A stretch of 64,000 nucleotides of DNA from Streptomyces rhizosphaerihabitans (GTDB taxonomy: Bacteria > Actinomycetota > Actinomycetes > Streptomycetales > Streptomycetaceae): the NCBI RefSeq assembly GCF_025399795.1, contig NZ_JAODTZ010000001.1, positions 360,198 to 424,197 on the forward strand. Direction: 5' to 3'. Below are positions 52,118 through 60,406 of the stretch, in pieces. The notes under the pieces are model-generated. The model saw only the letters and a list, made by a program, of their open reading frames with translations. It had not been told where the DNA came from and made no database searches. How positions within the stretch are numbered: position 1 is the first letter of the stretch; every line of letters begins with the position of its first letter. The position numbers and the translations under genes were made by a program.

Positions 52118-52488
52118 GGTTGCTCCTCCGGAGGTCTTCCCTCGGCGTCGCCGGACTCCCTCAGGCGACGCTCCCGCTTTCCCCGCGCCAGCTCGGTCCC
52201 CAGGGCGTCCAGATGCGGCGTCCAGAAACGACGGAACCGGTCCAGCCACACGTCGATGTCCCGCAGCGGTTCCGAGTTCACCGCGTACAGCCGCCGGGCC
52301 CCCTCCGGCCGTACGGTCGCGAAACCGTTCTCCCGCAGCACCTTCAGATGCTGGGAGACAGCGGGCTGCGATATCCCGAACTCTTCCCTGATGACCTCGC
52401 AGACCGCGCCGGAGCTCAGCTCACCGTCGGCGAGCAGCTCCAGAATCCTGCGGCGCACGGGGTCACCGAGTACGTCGAATACGTGCAC
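52114..52488 (-). CDS. ArsR-family transcriptional regulator
   Basis: The 124-residue winged-helix regulator has DVLGDPVRRRILELLADGE and the recognition helix ISQPAVSQHLKVLRENG. It lacks the CVC metal motif of ArsR/SmtB sensors, matching the non-metal group that controls AHSA1-type genes. A palindrome at 52509 lies 20 bases upstream. It is the first gene of a two-gene operon. Confidence 0.9.
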   Translation of the reverse strand: MHVFDVLGDPVRRRILELLADGELSSGAVCEVIREEFGISQPAVSQHLKVLRENGFATVRPEGARRLYAVNSEPLRDIDVWLDRFRRFWTPHLDALGTELARGKRERRLRESGDAEGRPPEEQP

Positions 52489-52508
52489 GCGCCGAGCGTA
52501 TCAATAAC

Positions 52509-52522
52509 CGCTTATATAAGCG
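52509..52522. promoter_or_regulatory. palindromic operator of the ArsR-SRPBCC operon
   Basis: CGCTTATATAAGCG is fully self-complementary and lies 20 bases upstream of the arsR-like start, overlapping AT-rich promoter-like sequence. It is unusually AT-rich for this chromosome. An autoregulatory operator is likely. Confidence 0.65.
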
Positions 52523-52735
52523 ACCGCTGATATCGTAGCCATCGCCGCCATCACCGCCATCACGGCCACCGCCGACACGGATGACCGGCTGATGACCACG
52601 GCACCACCACCAGTGCAATTCCCCTGAATCGGCTGTGAGTTGGGTCAAGCGCCCGCCAGCCTCCCGCCATCCGGGAGCCATGGGGAGGTCACGCGCCTGC
52701 CGCGTTCAGTAAGGCGGAAGTAAGGCTTCCATAAG

Positions 52736-52764
52736 TCTCTTGTTGTCGCGTACTCAACAAGAGA
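52736..52764 (+). promoter_or_regulatory. inverted repeat upstream of the S53 peptidase gene
   Basis: TCTCTTGTTG (52736-52745) and CAACAAGAGA (52755-52764) are perfect 10-base inverted repeats with a 9-base spacer, 92 bases before the start. A direct repeat GTAAGGC lies just upstream (about 52709 and 52720). It is AT-rich for this genome and a good operator candidate. Confidence 0.6.
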
Positions 52765-52855
52765 TGGTCGTCTGCGGGCCCCTCGGCCCACCGCCGGGGA
52801 CACACCGGCGGCGCACCCGCACTGCCCCTGTCAATCACTTCCAGGAGGCTGTACG

Positions 52856-54181
52856 TTGCGCACCACACTCCCCCAGAGACCTTCCGCCGGCCCCGCGCGC
52901 AGCCGTTGGCGCCGAACCGGCGCGGCCGTCCTCGGCGTCGCCGCCCTCGTCCTCGCGGGCCTCGGCGCCGCCGGGACCGCGGACGCCCGCGACGGCACCC
53001 CCAAGGTCACCCCCCACGTCAGCTGGACCAGGGCGTGCGCGACGCCCACCAAGGCCGACGTCGCCGCCTGCAACGCCGTGCGGGTCACCGGCGGCGTCAC
53101 CGAGTACATGGCGGAGAACGGCTACGCCGAGGGCGTCACCCCCGAGGCCGCCGACGCCTCCACGCCGTCCGGCTTCGGGCCGACGGACCTCCAGGCCGCG
53201 TACGGTCTGACCTCCGCGGCCGCCGCCAACGGCACCGGTGAGACCATCGCCATCGTCGACGCCTACAACGACCCCAACGCCGAGGCCGACCTCGCGACCT
53301 ACCGCTCGTACTACGGCCTTCCGGCGTGCACCACCGCCAACGGCTGCTTCAAGAAGGTCAGCCAGACCGGCTCGACCACTTCGCTGCCGTCGAACGACAC
53401 CGGCTGGGCCGAGGAGATCTCCCTCGACCTCGACATGGCGAGCGCCATCTGCCCGAAGTGCAACATCCTCCTCGTCGAGGCCAAGTCCGCCACCATGGCC
53501 AACCTCGGCACCGCGGTGAACGAGGCGGTCGCCCTGGGAGCGAAGTACGTCTCGAACAGCTACGGCGGTTCCGAGTCGTCCTCCGACACCTCGTACGACA
53601 CCGCGTACTTCAACCACCCCGGCGTCGCCATCACCGTCAGCGCGGGCGACTCGGGCTACGGCGCCGAGTACCCGGCCGCCTCGCAGTACGTCACCTCCGT
53701 CGGCGGCACCGCGCTGACCAAGGCGGCCTCCACCACACGCGGCTGGACCGAGTCGGTCTGGAAGACCAGCAGCACCGAGGCCACCGGCTCCGGCTGCTCC
53801 GCGTACGACCCCAAGCCGGCCTGGCAGACCGACACGGGCTGCTCCAAGCGCACCATCTCCGACGTCTCGGCGGTCGCCGACCCGGCCACCGGCGTCGCGG
53901 TGTACGACTCGTACGGCATCACGGCGGGCTGGTACACGTTCGGCGGCACCAGCGTCTCGTCGCCCATCATCGCGGGCGTCTACGCCCTCGCCGGCACCCC
54001 CTCCACCGGCTCCTACCCGGCGAAGTTCCCGTACACGGCGGCCGGCACCTCGGCGCTCAACGACGTGACCTCGGGCAACAACGGCACCTGCACCACCAGC
54101 TACCTCTGCACCGCGGCCACGGGCTACGACGGCCCGACCGGCTGGGGCACCCCGGAGGGTGTCACCGCCTTCACCGGCTGA
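52856..54181 (+). CDS. secreted S53-family (sedolisin-like) serine-carboxyl peptidase
   Basis: The 441-residue exported peptidase has a long signal peptide (about 1-45: twin Arg, AAVLGVAALVLAGLGAAGTADA) and a short propeptide. The sedolisin catalytic residues are Glu and Asp in WAEEISLDLDM, the oxyanion Asp in SAGDSGYG and nucleophile Ser in GGTSVSSP. The C-terminal Asp-rich calcium region (ALNDVTSGNNGTC) is present, and so are several Cys pairs. The start is TTG 52856, decided by AGGAGG seven bases upstream. Confidence 0.88.
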   Translation: MRTTLPQRPSAGPARSRWRRTGAAVLGVAALVLAGLGAAGTADARDGTPKVTPHVSWTRACATPTKADVAACNAVRVTGGVTEYMAENGYAEGVTPEAADASTPSGFGPTDLQAAYGLTSAAAANGTGETIAIVDAYNDPNAEADLATYRSYYGLPACTTANGCFKKVSQTGSTTSLPSNDTGWAEEISLDLDMASAICPKCNILLVEAKSATMANLGTAVNEAVALGAKYVSNSYGGSESSSDTSYDTAYFNHPGVAITVSAGDSGYGAEYPAASQYVTSVGGTALTKAASTTRGWTESVWKTSSTEATGSGCSAYDPKPAWQTDTGCSKRTISDVSAVADPATGVAVYDSYGITAGWYTFGGTSVSSPIIAGVYALAGTPSTGSYPAKFPYTAAGTSALNDVTSGNNGTCTTSYLCTAATGYDGPTGWGTPEGVTAFTG

Positions 54182-54240
54182 CCTCCGGAGTGCGGGCGGC
54201 CGCCGCGGGAGACGTGGGGTTCCCCGGCGGCACCCGGCGA

Positions 54241-54269
54241 ACGGGCCGCGGCAACCAGCCGCGGCCCGT
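54241..54269 (+). terminator. terminator of the S53 peptidase gene
   Basis: ACGGGCCGCGGC (54241-54252) pairs perfectly with GCCGCGGCCCGT (54258-54269) around AACCA. The gene-free stretch to 54710 also holds a palindrome ATTCGTACGAAT (54581-54592) and the inverted repeat CAATGACG/CGTCATTG (54602-54609, 54629-54636). Both may belong to the secretion cluster promoter. Confidence 0.88.
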
Positions 54270-54710
54270 TCCTCGTGCCGGATACCCTTTGGACCGTCGG
54301 CTCGGCGCACGGCGTCCACCCCGCACAGACGCGGCGACCCGGGGAACACCGGCTCGACGGACCGTCAGAAGCGGTCCGGCGGGGCCGCGTCCGTTCGAAT
54401 TCACCCTCGCTCGAACCGCGGAGCGAGCCGTAAAAGGGCACAACGACGGAACCACACGCCAGGTTCCGCTTCCGCTTCATTGCCCGGCGTTACCGGCCGT
54501 GATACACAGAGTGACGATACGACTCTTCGTATACCGCCGCACGCCTCCCGAGAGGGTCCCGCGTACGCCGGTGACAAGGAATTCGTACGAATCCCGCCAA
54601 CCAATGACGTCAAGTCGACATACGACGGCGTCATTGTCGGCGAGAATGGGCCCGACCTCTGCGCGCAGTGGCAGGGGGTGCAGAACTACCCACTAGGGGC
54701 GGTGACTTAC

Positions 54711-55019
54711 ATGCTTTTCGCAGCCGACAAGGGCGACATCAACACAATCATCGGTGGAATCGCCCCGGACTGGGGTCCCTTCGGCAGCCTGGGCAACGAA
54801 GCGAAGGTGATGGTCGAGGTGGTGATGGCGGTCGCCATCCTGCTCTGCCTCGGCATCGCGATCTGGGGCGCGGCCAAACAGCGCATCGGCGCGACCGCCC
54901 TCCGCGACACCTTCAGCGCCGAACAGGGCAAGGGCCTCATCATCGCCGGGCTCACGGGAGTGTTCATCATCGGTTCCCTCGGCACGCTCTTCACCATCGT
55001 GTACGGCATGGCCGTGTAG
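54711..55019 (+). CDS. small two-helix membrane protein, first gene of the T4SS-like cluster
   Basis: The 102-residue protein starts MLFAADKGDINTIIGGIAPD and has two transmembrane helices (about 35-53 and 76-98) around a short basic loop (AAKQRIGATALRDTF). Size and topology resemble VirB2 pilin-like or TrbC proteins, but there is no signal peptide. GTG 54702 is an alternative start with TAGGGGC upstream. It opens the cluster; a 209-base gap with a GC-rich hairpin (about 55018-55071) separates it from the next gene. Confidence 0.78.
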   Translation: MLFAADKGDINTIIGGIAPDWGPFGSLGNEAKVMVEVVMAVAILLCLGIAIWGAAKQRIGATALRDTFSAEQGKGLIIAGLTGVFIIGSLGTLFTIVYGMAV

Positions 55020-55228
55020 CCCGGCCGGGCCGCGCCGCACGCGGCGCACCATCAGGCCCCGGCCGGGCGCTCCCGGAATCCCTCTCCATCGATCCACCCG
55101 TCCGTCGTGCCCACCGGCTGAGGTTGCGTTTCCCTGATGTCGAGTCACCACACCGCGCCCGCGCGGGAACCAGCACGGCTACCGTCGTACTACTTGGTTC
55201 AGCGAGAGGTTGAGGGGGCGTACGCGGC

Positions 55229-56080
55229 ATGAGTCTCGGTGACGAACCCGGGTACGGCGACGGCCCGCGCGGCGAGGACGGGGGGTACGGCGGCTCCGGC
55301 CAGACCCGCACCCGCCTGCCCGACCGCCCGGGCGACGTCTACGGCGGCGCGCGGCGCGGACGCGGATCCTCCTCACGGAGCCTGATCACGGTCGTCGGCG
55401 TGGTCGTCCTCCTCATCGCCGCGATCGCCTTCGCGAACCGCGGCGACAACTCGGCCTCCCCGGACGCCGGCAGCGGCGACAAGGCGAAGACGTCCCCCAC
55501 GGCGGCCTCCGGAGCGAACCCGGTGGCCTCGAAGGCCGCAGGCATCCCAACCGGCTTCGCCCACAACCCCCAGGGCGCGCAGAGCGCGGCGGCGAACTAC
55601 GCGGTGGCTTTGGGTTCGGCCGACATGTTCGACAAGGCCAGGCGGGACCAGATCCTCGCGACCGTGATCACCCCTTCCAAGGTGACCGACTTCGAGGCGA
55701 CGCTGGACGAGGCGTACACGCCGCAGTTCAACAAGAACGTGGGTCTGAACGAGGACGGCTCAGCTCCTCAGGGCTACACGTTCGTCTCGCGCACGAGTCC
55801 CATCGGGACCAAGGCGACCGAGTCCTCGAACAACACGGCGACCGTGGAGGTCTGGTGCGGCGGTCTGCTCGGCCTCGCCGGCGAGAACTCCACCAACCCG
55901 GTCACCAGCAGCTGGTTCACCATCACCATGAAGTTGGAGTGGACCGGTGGGGACTGGAAGATCGTCTCGCACTCCCAGAAGGACGGCCCCGCGCCCGTTC
56001 CGGGCGATGACCGGGCCTCCAGCGCCGACGACATCGCGAAGGCTGTCGAGGAGTACGGAGGGTTCACGTATGCCCGCTAA
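55229..56080 (+). CDS. VirB8-like conjugal-transfer-type protein
   Basis: The 283-residue bitopic protein has a Gly/Arg-rich cytoplasmic tail (1-50), one transmembrane helix (about 52-69) and an Ala/Ser linker. The extracytoplasmic domain (about 105-280) has the length and alternating pattern of an NTF2-like fold (AAANYAVALGSADMFDKARR, TMKLEWTGGDWKIVS). This is the VirB8/TcpC architecture. It overlaps the start of the next gene by 11 bases. Confidence 0.8.
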   Translation: MSLGDEPGYGDGPRGEDGGYGGSGQTRTRLPDRPGDVYGGARRGRGSSSRSLITVVGVVVLLIAAIAFANRGDNSASPDAGSGDKAKTSPTAASGANPVASKAAGIPTGFAHNPQGAQSAAANYAVALGSADMFDKARRDQILATVITPSKVTDFEATLDEAYTPQFNKNVGLNEDGSAPQGYTFVSRTSPIGTKATESSNNTATVEVWCGGLLGLAGENSTNPVTSSWFTITMKLEWTGGDWKIVSHSQKDGPAPVPGDDRASSADDIAKAVEEYGGFTYAR

Positions 56081-57407
56081 CCGCCGCGTACTCAAACTGA
56101 CCGCAGCAGTCGGGGCCGTACAGGCCGCGGCGGTGCTGCTGGCCACGAGAGCGGTCGCCGCGCCCACGCCGTCGCCCTCTCCCTCGTCGGGCAGCAACCG
56201 CTGCAGTCTTATCCACGGGCCCGCCAGAAACTACTGCGAGAGCGGCACCAAGGGATCCGGCAAGTCCGGACTCGGTGGGGACTCCGGGGTCGACTCGACC
56301 CTGGACCCCCTCTCCTCCCTGGCGAAGGGCTGTGCCGACGCCGCCTCCTGGACCGTCGACAAACTCTCCGCCGCCGTGAACGAGACCGCCAACGTCGACT
56401 TCACGAACGCCAAATTCCTCCAGCAGTACGCCGTCGTCTTCGCGGCGTCCTCCATCCTGACGCTGCTGCTGTGGCTGCTGGCCGTGACGAAGCGGGCGGT
56501 GCGGGGTGTCCCCCTCAGCACGGCCATCTCCGAGGCGATCGGGTTCCTCTGGCTGACCGTGCTGGCCTCGGCCTTCACCCCGCTGATCCTCTACACGGTC
56601 GTGTCGGCGACGGACGGCGTGACGGAGGTGCTCGCCAAGACGACCGGCAACCAGACGGACGCGTTCTTCGGCACCTTCTCCGGCGCGCTGAACAAGGGCG
56701 ACAACATCGGCGGCGGCCCCATCATGCTGATCGTCGTCTCGATGGTCTCGATCCTCGCCGCCGGAATCCTCTGGCTGGAGCTGGTCATCCGGGCCGCCCT
56801 GCTCTACGTCGGCGCCCTCCTCGGCACCGTCGTCTACGCGGGCCTCGTCGACAAGAACCTGTGGGGCCATGTCCGCCGCTGGGCGGGCATCATGATCGCG
56901 GTCATCCTGGTGAAACCGGTCATTGTGATCGTGCTCGGCCTCGCCGGTGCGCTCAGCTCCGACAACGGACCCGACGCGTTCTCCGCCGTCGTCTCCGGGC
57001 TCGCCATCATCCTGCTCGCCATCTTCGCCAGCGCGATGATCTACCGCTTCGTGCCGGGCTTCGGCGACGAGATCGCCGGCTCCCGCAACAACCGCATCAT
57101 GCAGGGCGCCGAAGGCAAGGCCGCCGCCGTCATCAGCTCGCCGGCCACCCTGGTCGCCCAGGGCATCAAGACGCACAGCACGCGCGCCGACAACAACGGT
57201 GGCGGAGGGGGAGGCGGCAACAGCCAGCCCCGCCCCGCCAACCCCGCGTCCGGCGGTGTGGCCGCGCACAGCACGCGTACGCCGAACGGAGGCGGCGGAT
57301 CTGTCCCCTCCGCCGCACCGCCGCCGCGTACCAGCCCGGTCAACACCCCGCACGCGAGCAACACCCGCAACAGCAGTACCAACCGCACGGGAGGTGAAGG
57401 GCGTTGA
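56070..57407 (+). CDS. VirB6/TrbL-like polytopic membrane protein
   Basis: The 445-residue protein has a cleavable-looking signal (LKLTAAVGAVQAAAVLLATRAVA) and a periplasm-facing linker with two Cys. About six helices follow (AVVFAASSILTLLLWLLAV through FSAVVSGLAIILLAIFAS), then a long Gly/Asn/Ser/Pro-rich hydrophilic C-tail (370-445). Topology matches the VirB6/TrbL channel component. ATG 56070 lies within the previous gene and its stop overlaps the next start (TTGA). Confidence 0.82.
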   Translation: MPANRRVLKLTAAVGAVQAAAVLLATRAVAAPTPSPSPSSGSNRCSLIHGPARNYCESGTKGSGKSGLGGDSGVDSTLDPLSSLAKGCADAASWTVDKLSAAVNETANVDFTNAKFLQQYAVVFAASSILTLLLWLLAVTKRAVRGVPLSTAISEAIGFLWLTVLASAFTPLILYTVVSATDGVTEVLAKTTGNQTDAFFGTFSGALNKGDNIGGGPIMLIVVSMVSILAAGILWLELVIRAALLYVGALLGTVVYAGLVDKNLWGHVRRWAGIMIAVILVKPVIVIVLGLAGALSSDNGPDAFSAVVSGLAIILLAIFASAMIYRFVPGFGDEIAGSRNNRIMQGAEGKAAAVISSPATLVAQGIKTHSTRADNNGGGGGGGNSQPRPANPASGGVAAHSTRTPNGGGGSVPSAAPPPRTSPVNTPHASNTRNSSTNRTGGEGR

Positions 57408-58963
57408 CGACCGAGGCCCACCTGTCCCATCCGGTCACGCCCCGCCGTACATATCTGATCGGCCGCGCCCGGCCGAACGCGATCGTCGGCCGGAACCGTG
57501 AGTCCGGCGAGATCGCGCTCATCATCGGGGGCGCGTTCCTGGGCATGATGTGCGGTCTGCTCGTCCCGGTCCTGTCCCTGCGGATCGTGCTGCTGATGGG
57601 CTTCCCGCTGCTCGCGCTCGCCGCGGTCTACATCCCGTACAAGCGCCGCACGTTCTACAAGTGGTTCGAGATCAACCGCAGCTACAAGCGGAACCTGCGC
57701 CAGGGAACGGCGTACCGCAGTCAGGTGATGGAGGCCGGCACCCGGCTCGAGGGCAAGGAGGTCGAGATCGGACCGCCGCCCGGCATCGGGCGGATCTCCT
57801 GGCTCGCCGCCCCGTTCGGGCCCGACGAGATCGCCGTGCTGCTGCACGCCGACCGGCGGACGGTGACGGCCGCGATCGAGATCGAGGGGCCGGGCGTCGG
57901 TCTGCGCGACAGCGAGGACCAGGAGGCCCTCGTCGACCGTTTCGGCACACTGCTCAAGCACGTGGCGAACGGCGACGGCTTCGTCACCCGCCTCCAGATG
58001 CTCGCCCGTACCCTCCCCGCCGACCCGGACGCCCACGCCAAGGACGTCTCCGTACGCGGGGACGAGCGGGCTCCCGGCTGGCTCCAGCAGTCGTACGACC
58101 AGCTCCAGTCGATGGTGTCCACGAGCAGTGAGCAGCACCGGGCCTATCTCGTCGCCTGCATGCACTACTCGCGCGAGCTGGCCGCCGAGGCGCAGGCCAT
58201 GGCGCGGGCGGCGCGACCGCAGGGCGGGCGCAAGGTCGACCGGGACGCCGGGCTCGCCGTCGTCATGGCACGCGAGCTGACCGACATCTGCTCCCGGCTC
58301 CAGGAAGCCGACATCCGCGTACGGCAGCCTCTCGGCCAGGGGCGCCTCGCCTCCCTCGTGCACTCGATGTACGACCCCGACCACCCGATCGACCACATCC
58401 AGGCAATGACCAAGCGCAACGCCTGGCCGGCCGAGCTGGACGCCATGGAGCCCACGTACCTCCAGGCGAAGACCCGCGAGTCCTCCACCCGCGCGCCCTG
58501 GTGCCATGCCACGGCCTGGGTGAAGGAGTGGCCGATGACCCCGGTGGGCGTCAACTTCCTCGCCCCCCTCCTCGTCCACACCCCCGACGTCATCCGCACG
58601 GTCGCCGTGACCATGGACCTCGAACCCACCGAGGTCGCCATCGAACGCATGCTGACCGAGAAGACGAACGACGAGGCCGAGGCCAGCCGCGCCGCCAAGA
58701 TGAACCGGACCGTCGACCCCCGCGACATCGCCTCGCACAACCGCCTCGACCAGCGCGGCGAGGACCTCGCGAGCGGCGCCGCCGGCGTCAACCTCGTCGG
58801 CTACATCACCGTGTCCTCCCGCAACCCCGAGGCCCTCGCGCGCGACAAGCGCACCATCCGCGCCTCGGCCGGAAAGTCGTACCTGAAGCTGGAGTGGTGC
58901 GATCGCGAGCACCACCGGGCCTTCGTCAACACACTGCCGTTCGCCACCGGAATCCGCAGGTAG
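57404..58963 (+). CDS. SCO6880-family protein (VirB3/VirB4 N-terminal-like)
   Basis: The 519-residue protein begins with a short cytoplasmic segment and two close helices (about 31-50 and 52-66, IIGGAFLGMMCGLLVPV). A large soluble domain without a P-loop follows (VTAAIEIEGPGVGLRDSED). Actinobacterial SCO6880-like proteins correspond to a PrgI/VirB3 segment fused to the N-terminal half of VirB4, with the ATPase half encoded by the next gene. The TTG start is coupled to the upstream stop. Confidence 0.82.
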   Translation: MTTEAHLSHPVTPRRTYLIGRARPNAIVGRNRESGEIALIIGGAFLGMMCGLLVPVLSLRIVLLMGFPLLALAAVYIPYKRRTFYKWFEINRSYKRNLRQGTAYRSQVMEAGTRLEGKEVEIGPPPGIGRISWLAAPFGPDEIAVLLHADRRTVTAAIEIEGPGVGLRDSEDQEALVDRFGTLLKHVANGDGFVTRLQMLARTLPADPDAHAKDVSVRGDERAPGWLQQSYDQLQSMVSTSSEQHRAYLVACMHYSRELAAEAQAMARAARPQGGRKVDRDAGLAVVMARELTDICSRLQEADIRVRQPLGQGRLASLVHSMYDPDHPIDHIQAMTKRNAWPAELDAMEPTYLQAKTRESSTRAPWCHATAWVKEWPMTPVGVNFLAPLLVHTPDVIRTVAVTMDLEPTEVAIERMLTEKTNDEAEASRAAKMNRTVDPRDIASHNRLDQRGEDLASGAAGVNLVGYITVSSRNPEALARDKRTIRASAGKSYLKLEWCDREHHRAFVNTLPFATGIRR

Positions 58964-58977
58964 GGGCTGATGCACTG

Positions 58978-60405
58978 ATGCGGGATCCGCTGTCCGCCGC
59001 GACGGACGCCTTCACGTCCTTCCTCTTCGGCAAGGTCGAGACGACCCGCCTGCCCGTGCGCACGTCCACGGGCCAGGCGCAGGCGGTCTACCTGCCCACC
59101 GCCGCACCGGGCCTCGGCGACTCGGGCGTCATCATCGGCCGCGAGGTGTACTCCGGCAAGGGGTACATCTACGACCCCTTCCAGCTCTACGGGCAGCAGC
59201 TCCCGGCCCCGCACTGGCTGGTCCTCGGAGAGTCCGGCAACGGCAAGTCGGCCCTGGAGAAGACGTACGTCCTACGGCAGTTGCGTTTCCGCGACCGCCA
59301 GGTCGTCGTCCTCGACGCCCAAGGCGAGGACGGTGCCGGTGAATGGAACCTCATCGCGCAGGAGCTGGGAATCACTCCCATCCGGCTCGACCCGACGGCC
59401 GCCCTGGACATGGGAATCCGGCTCAACCCGCTCGACCCCGCGATCACGACGACGGGCCAGCTGGCACTGCTGCGCACCATCATCGAGGTCGCGATGGGAC
59501 ACGGCCTCGACGAGCGGTCCGGCTTCGCGCTGAAGGTCGCGCACGCCTACGTCAACGAGACGATCGTGGAGCGCCAGCCCGTGCTCACCGACATCGTGGA
59601 GCAACTGCGCCACCCCGAACCGGAGTCGGCCGAGGCGATGAACGTCGCCATAGACGACGTACGGGCCTGGGGCCTGGACGTGGCACTGGTCCTGGACCGG
59701 CTGGTCGACGGTGACCTGCGGGGCATGTTCGACGGCCCGACGACGGTCGGCATCGACCTGGACGCCCCCCTCACCGTCTTCGACCTGTCGCACATCGACC
59801 GGAACTCCATCGCCATGCCGATCCTCATGGCGATCGTGGGTGTGTGGCTGGAGCACACCTGGATCCGGCCCGACCGCAAGAAGCGCATCTTCCTGGTGGA
59901 GGAGGCGTGGCACATCATCAACAGCCCCTTCGTGGCCCAGCTGTTCCAACGGCTGCTGAAGTTCGGGCGGCGCCTCGGGCTGTCCTTCGTGGCGGTGGTC
60001 CACCATCTGTCGGACGTGGTCGACGGAGCGGCGGCCAAGGAGGCCGCCGCGATCCTGAAGATGGCGTCGACGAGGACCATCTACGCGCAGAAGGCGGACG
60101 AGGCACGGTCGACCGGCCGGGTACTCGGCCTGCCCCGCTGGGCGGTCGAGATCATCCCGACGCTGACCCCGGGCATCGCGGTCTGGGACGTCAACGGCAA
60201 CGTCCAGGTGGTCAAGCACCTCATCACCGAAACGGAACGCCCGCTGGTCTTCACCGACCGGGCGATGACGGAGTCGTCCGCCGACCTCCTCCTCTCCGAC
60301 GACGCGATGCGCGCCGCCGAGCTGGAGGCCGAGGAACGGGCAGCGGCCTTCATGGAACAACATCTCAGCGATCTCGACGACTCCACCGAGTCCACGGTCG
60401 CGTGA
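58978..60405 (+). CDS. VirB4-like secretion ATPase
   Basis: The 475-residue AAA+/RecA-type ATPase has Walker A GESGNGKS (84-91) and Walker B RIFLVEEAWHII (about residue 300, with Glu-Glu). The arginine/glutamine motif region is HHLSDVVDG, and the typical VirB4 VDVNGNVQVVKH tail is present. With the preceding SCO6880-like protein it forms a split VirB4. It would energise assembly of, or transport through, the envelope channel. The next gene starts 2 bases after its stop. Confidence 0.88.
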   Translation: MRDPLSAATDAFTSFLFGKVETTRLPVRTSTGQAQAVYLPTAAPGLGDSGVIIGREVYSGKGYIYDPFQLYGQQLPAPHWLVLGESGNGKSALEKTYVLRQLRFRDRQVVVLDAQGEDGAGEWNLIAQELGITPIRLDPTAALDMGIRLNPLDPAITTTGQLALLRTIIEVAMGHGLDERSGFALKVAHAYVNETIVERQPVLTDIVEQLRHPEPESAEAMNVAIDDVRAWGLDVALVLDRLVDGDLRGMFDGPTTVGIDLDAPLTVFDLSHIDRNSIAMPILMAIVGVWLEHTWIRPDRKKRIFLVEEAWHIINSPFVAQLFQRLLKFGRRLGLSFVAVVHHLSDVVDGAAAKEAAAILKMASTRTIYAQKADEARSTGRVLGLPRWAVEIIPTLTPGIAVWDVNGNVQVVKHLITETERPLVFTDRAMTESSADLLLSDDAMRAAELEAEERAAAFMEQHLSDLDDSTESTVA

Positions 60406-60406
60406 G

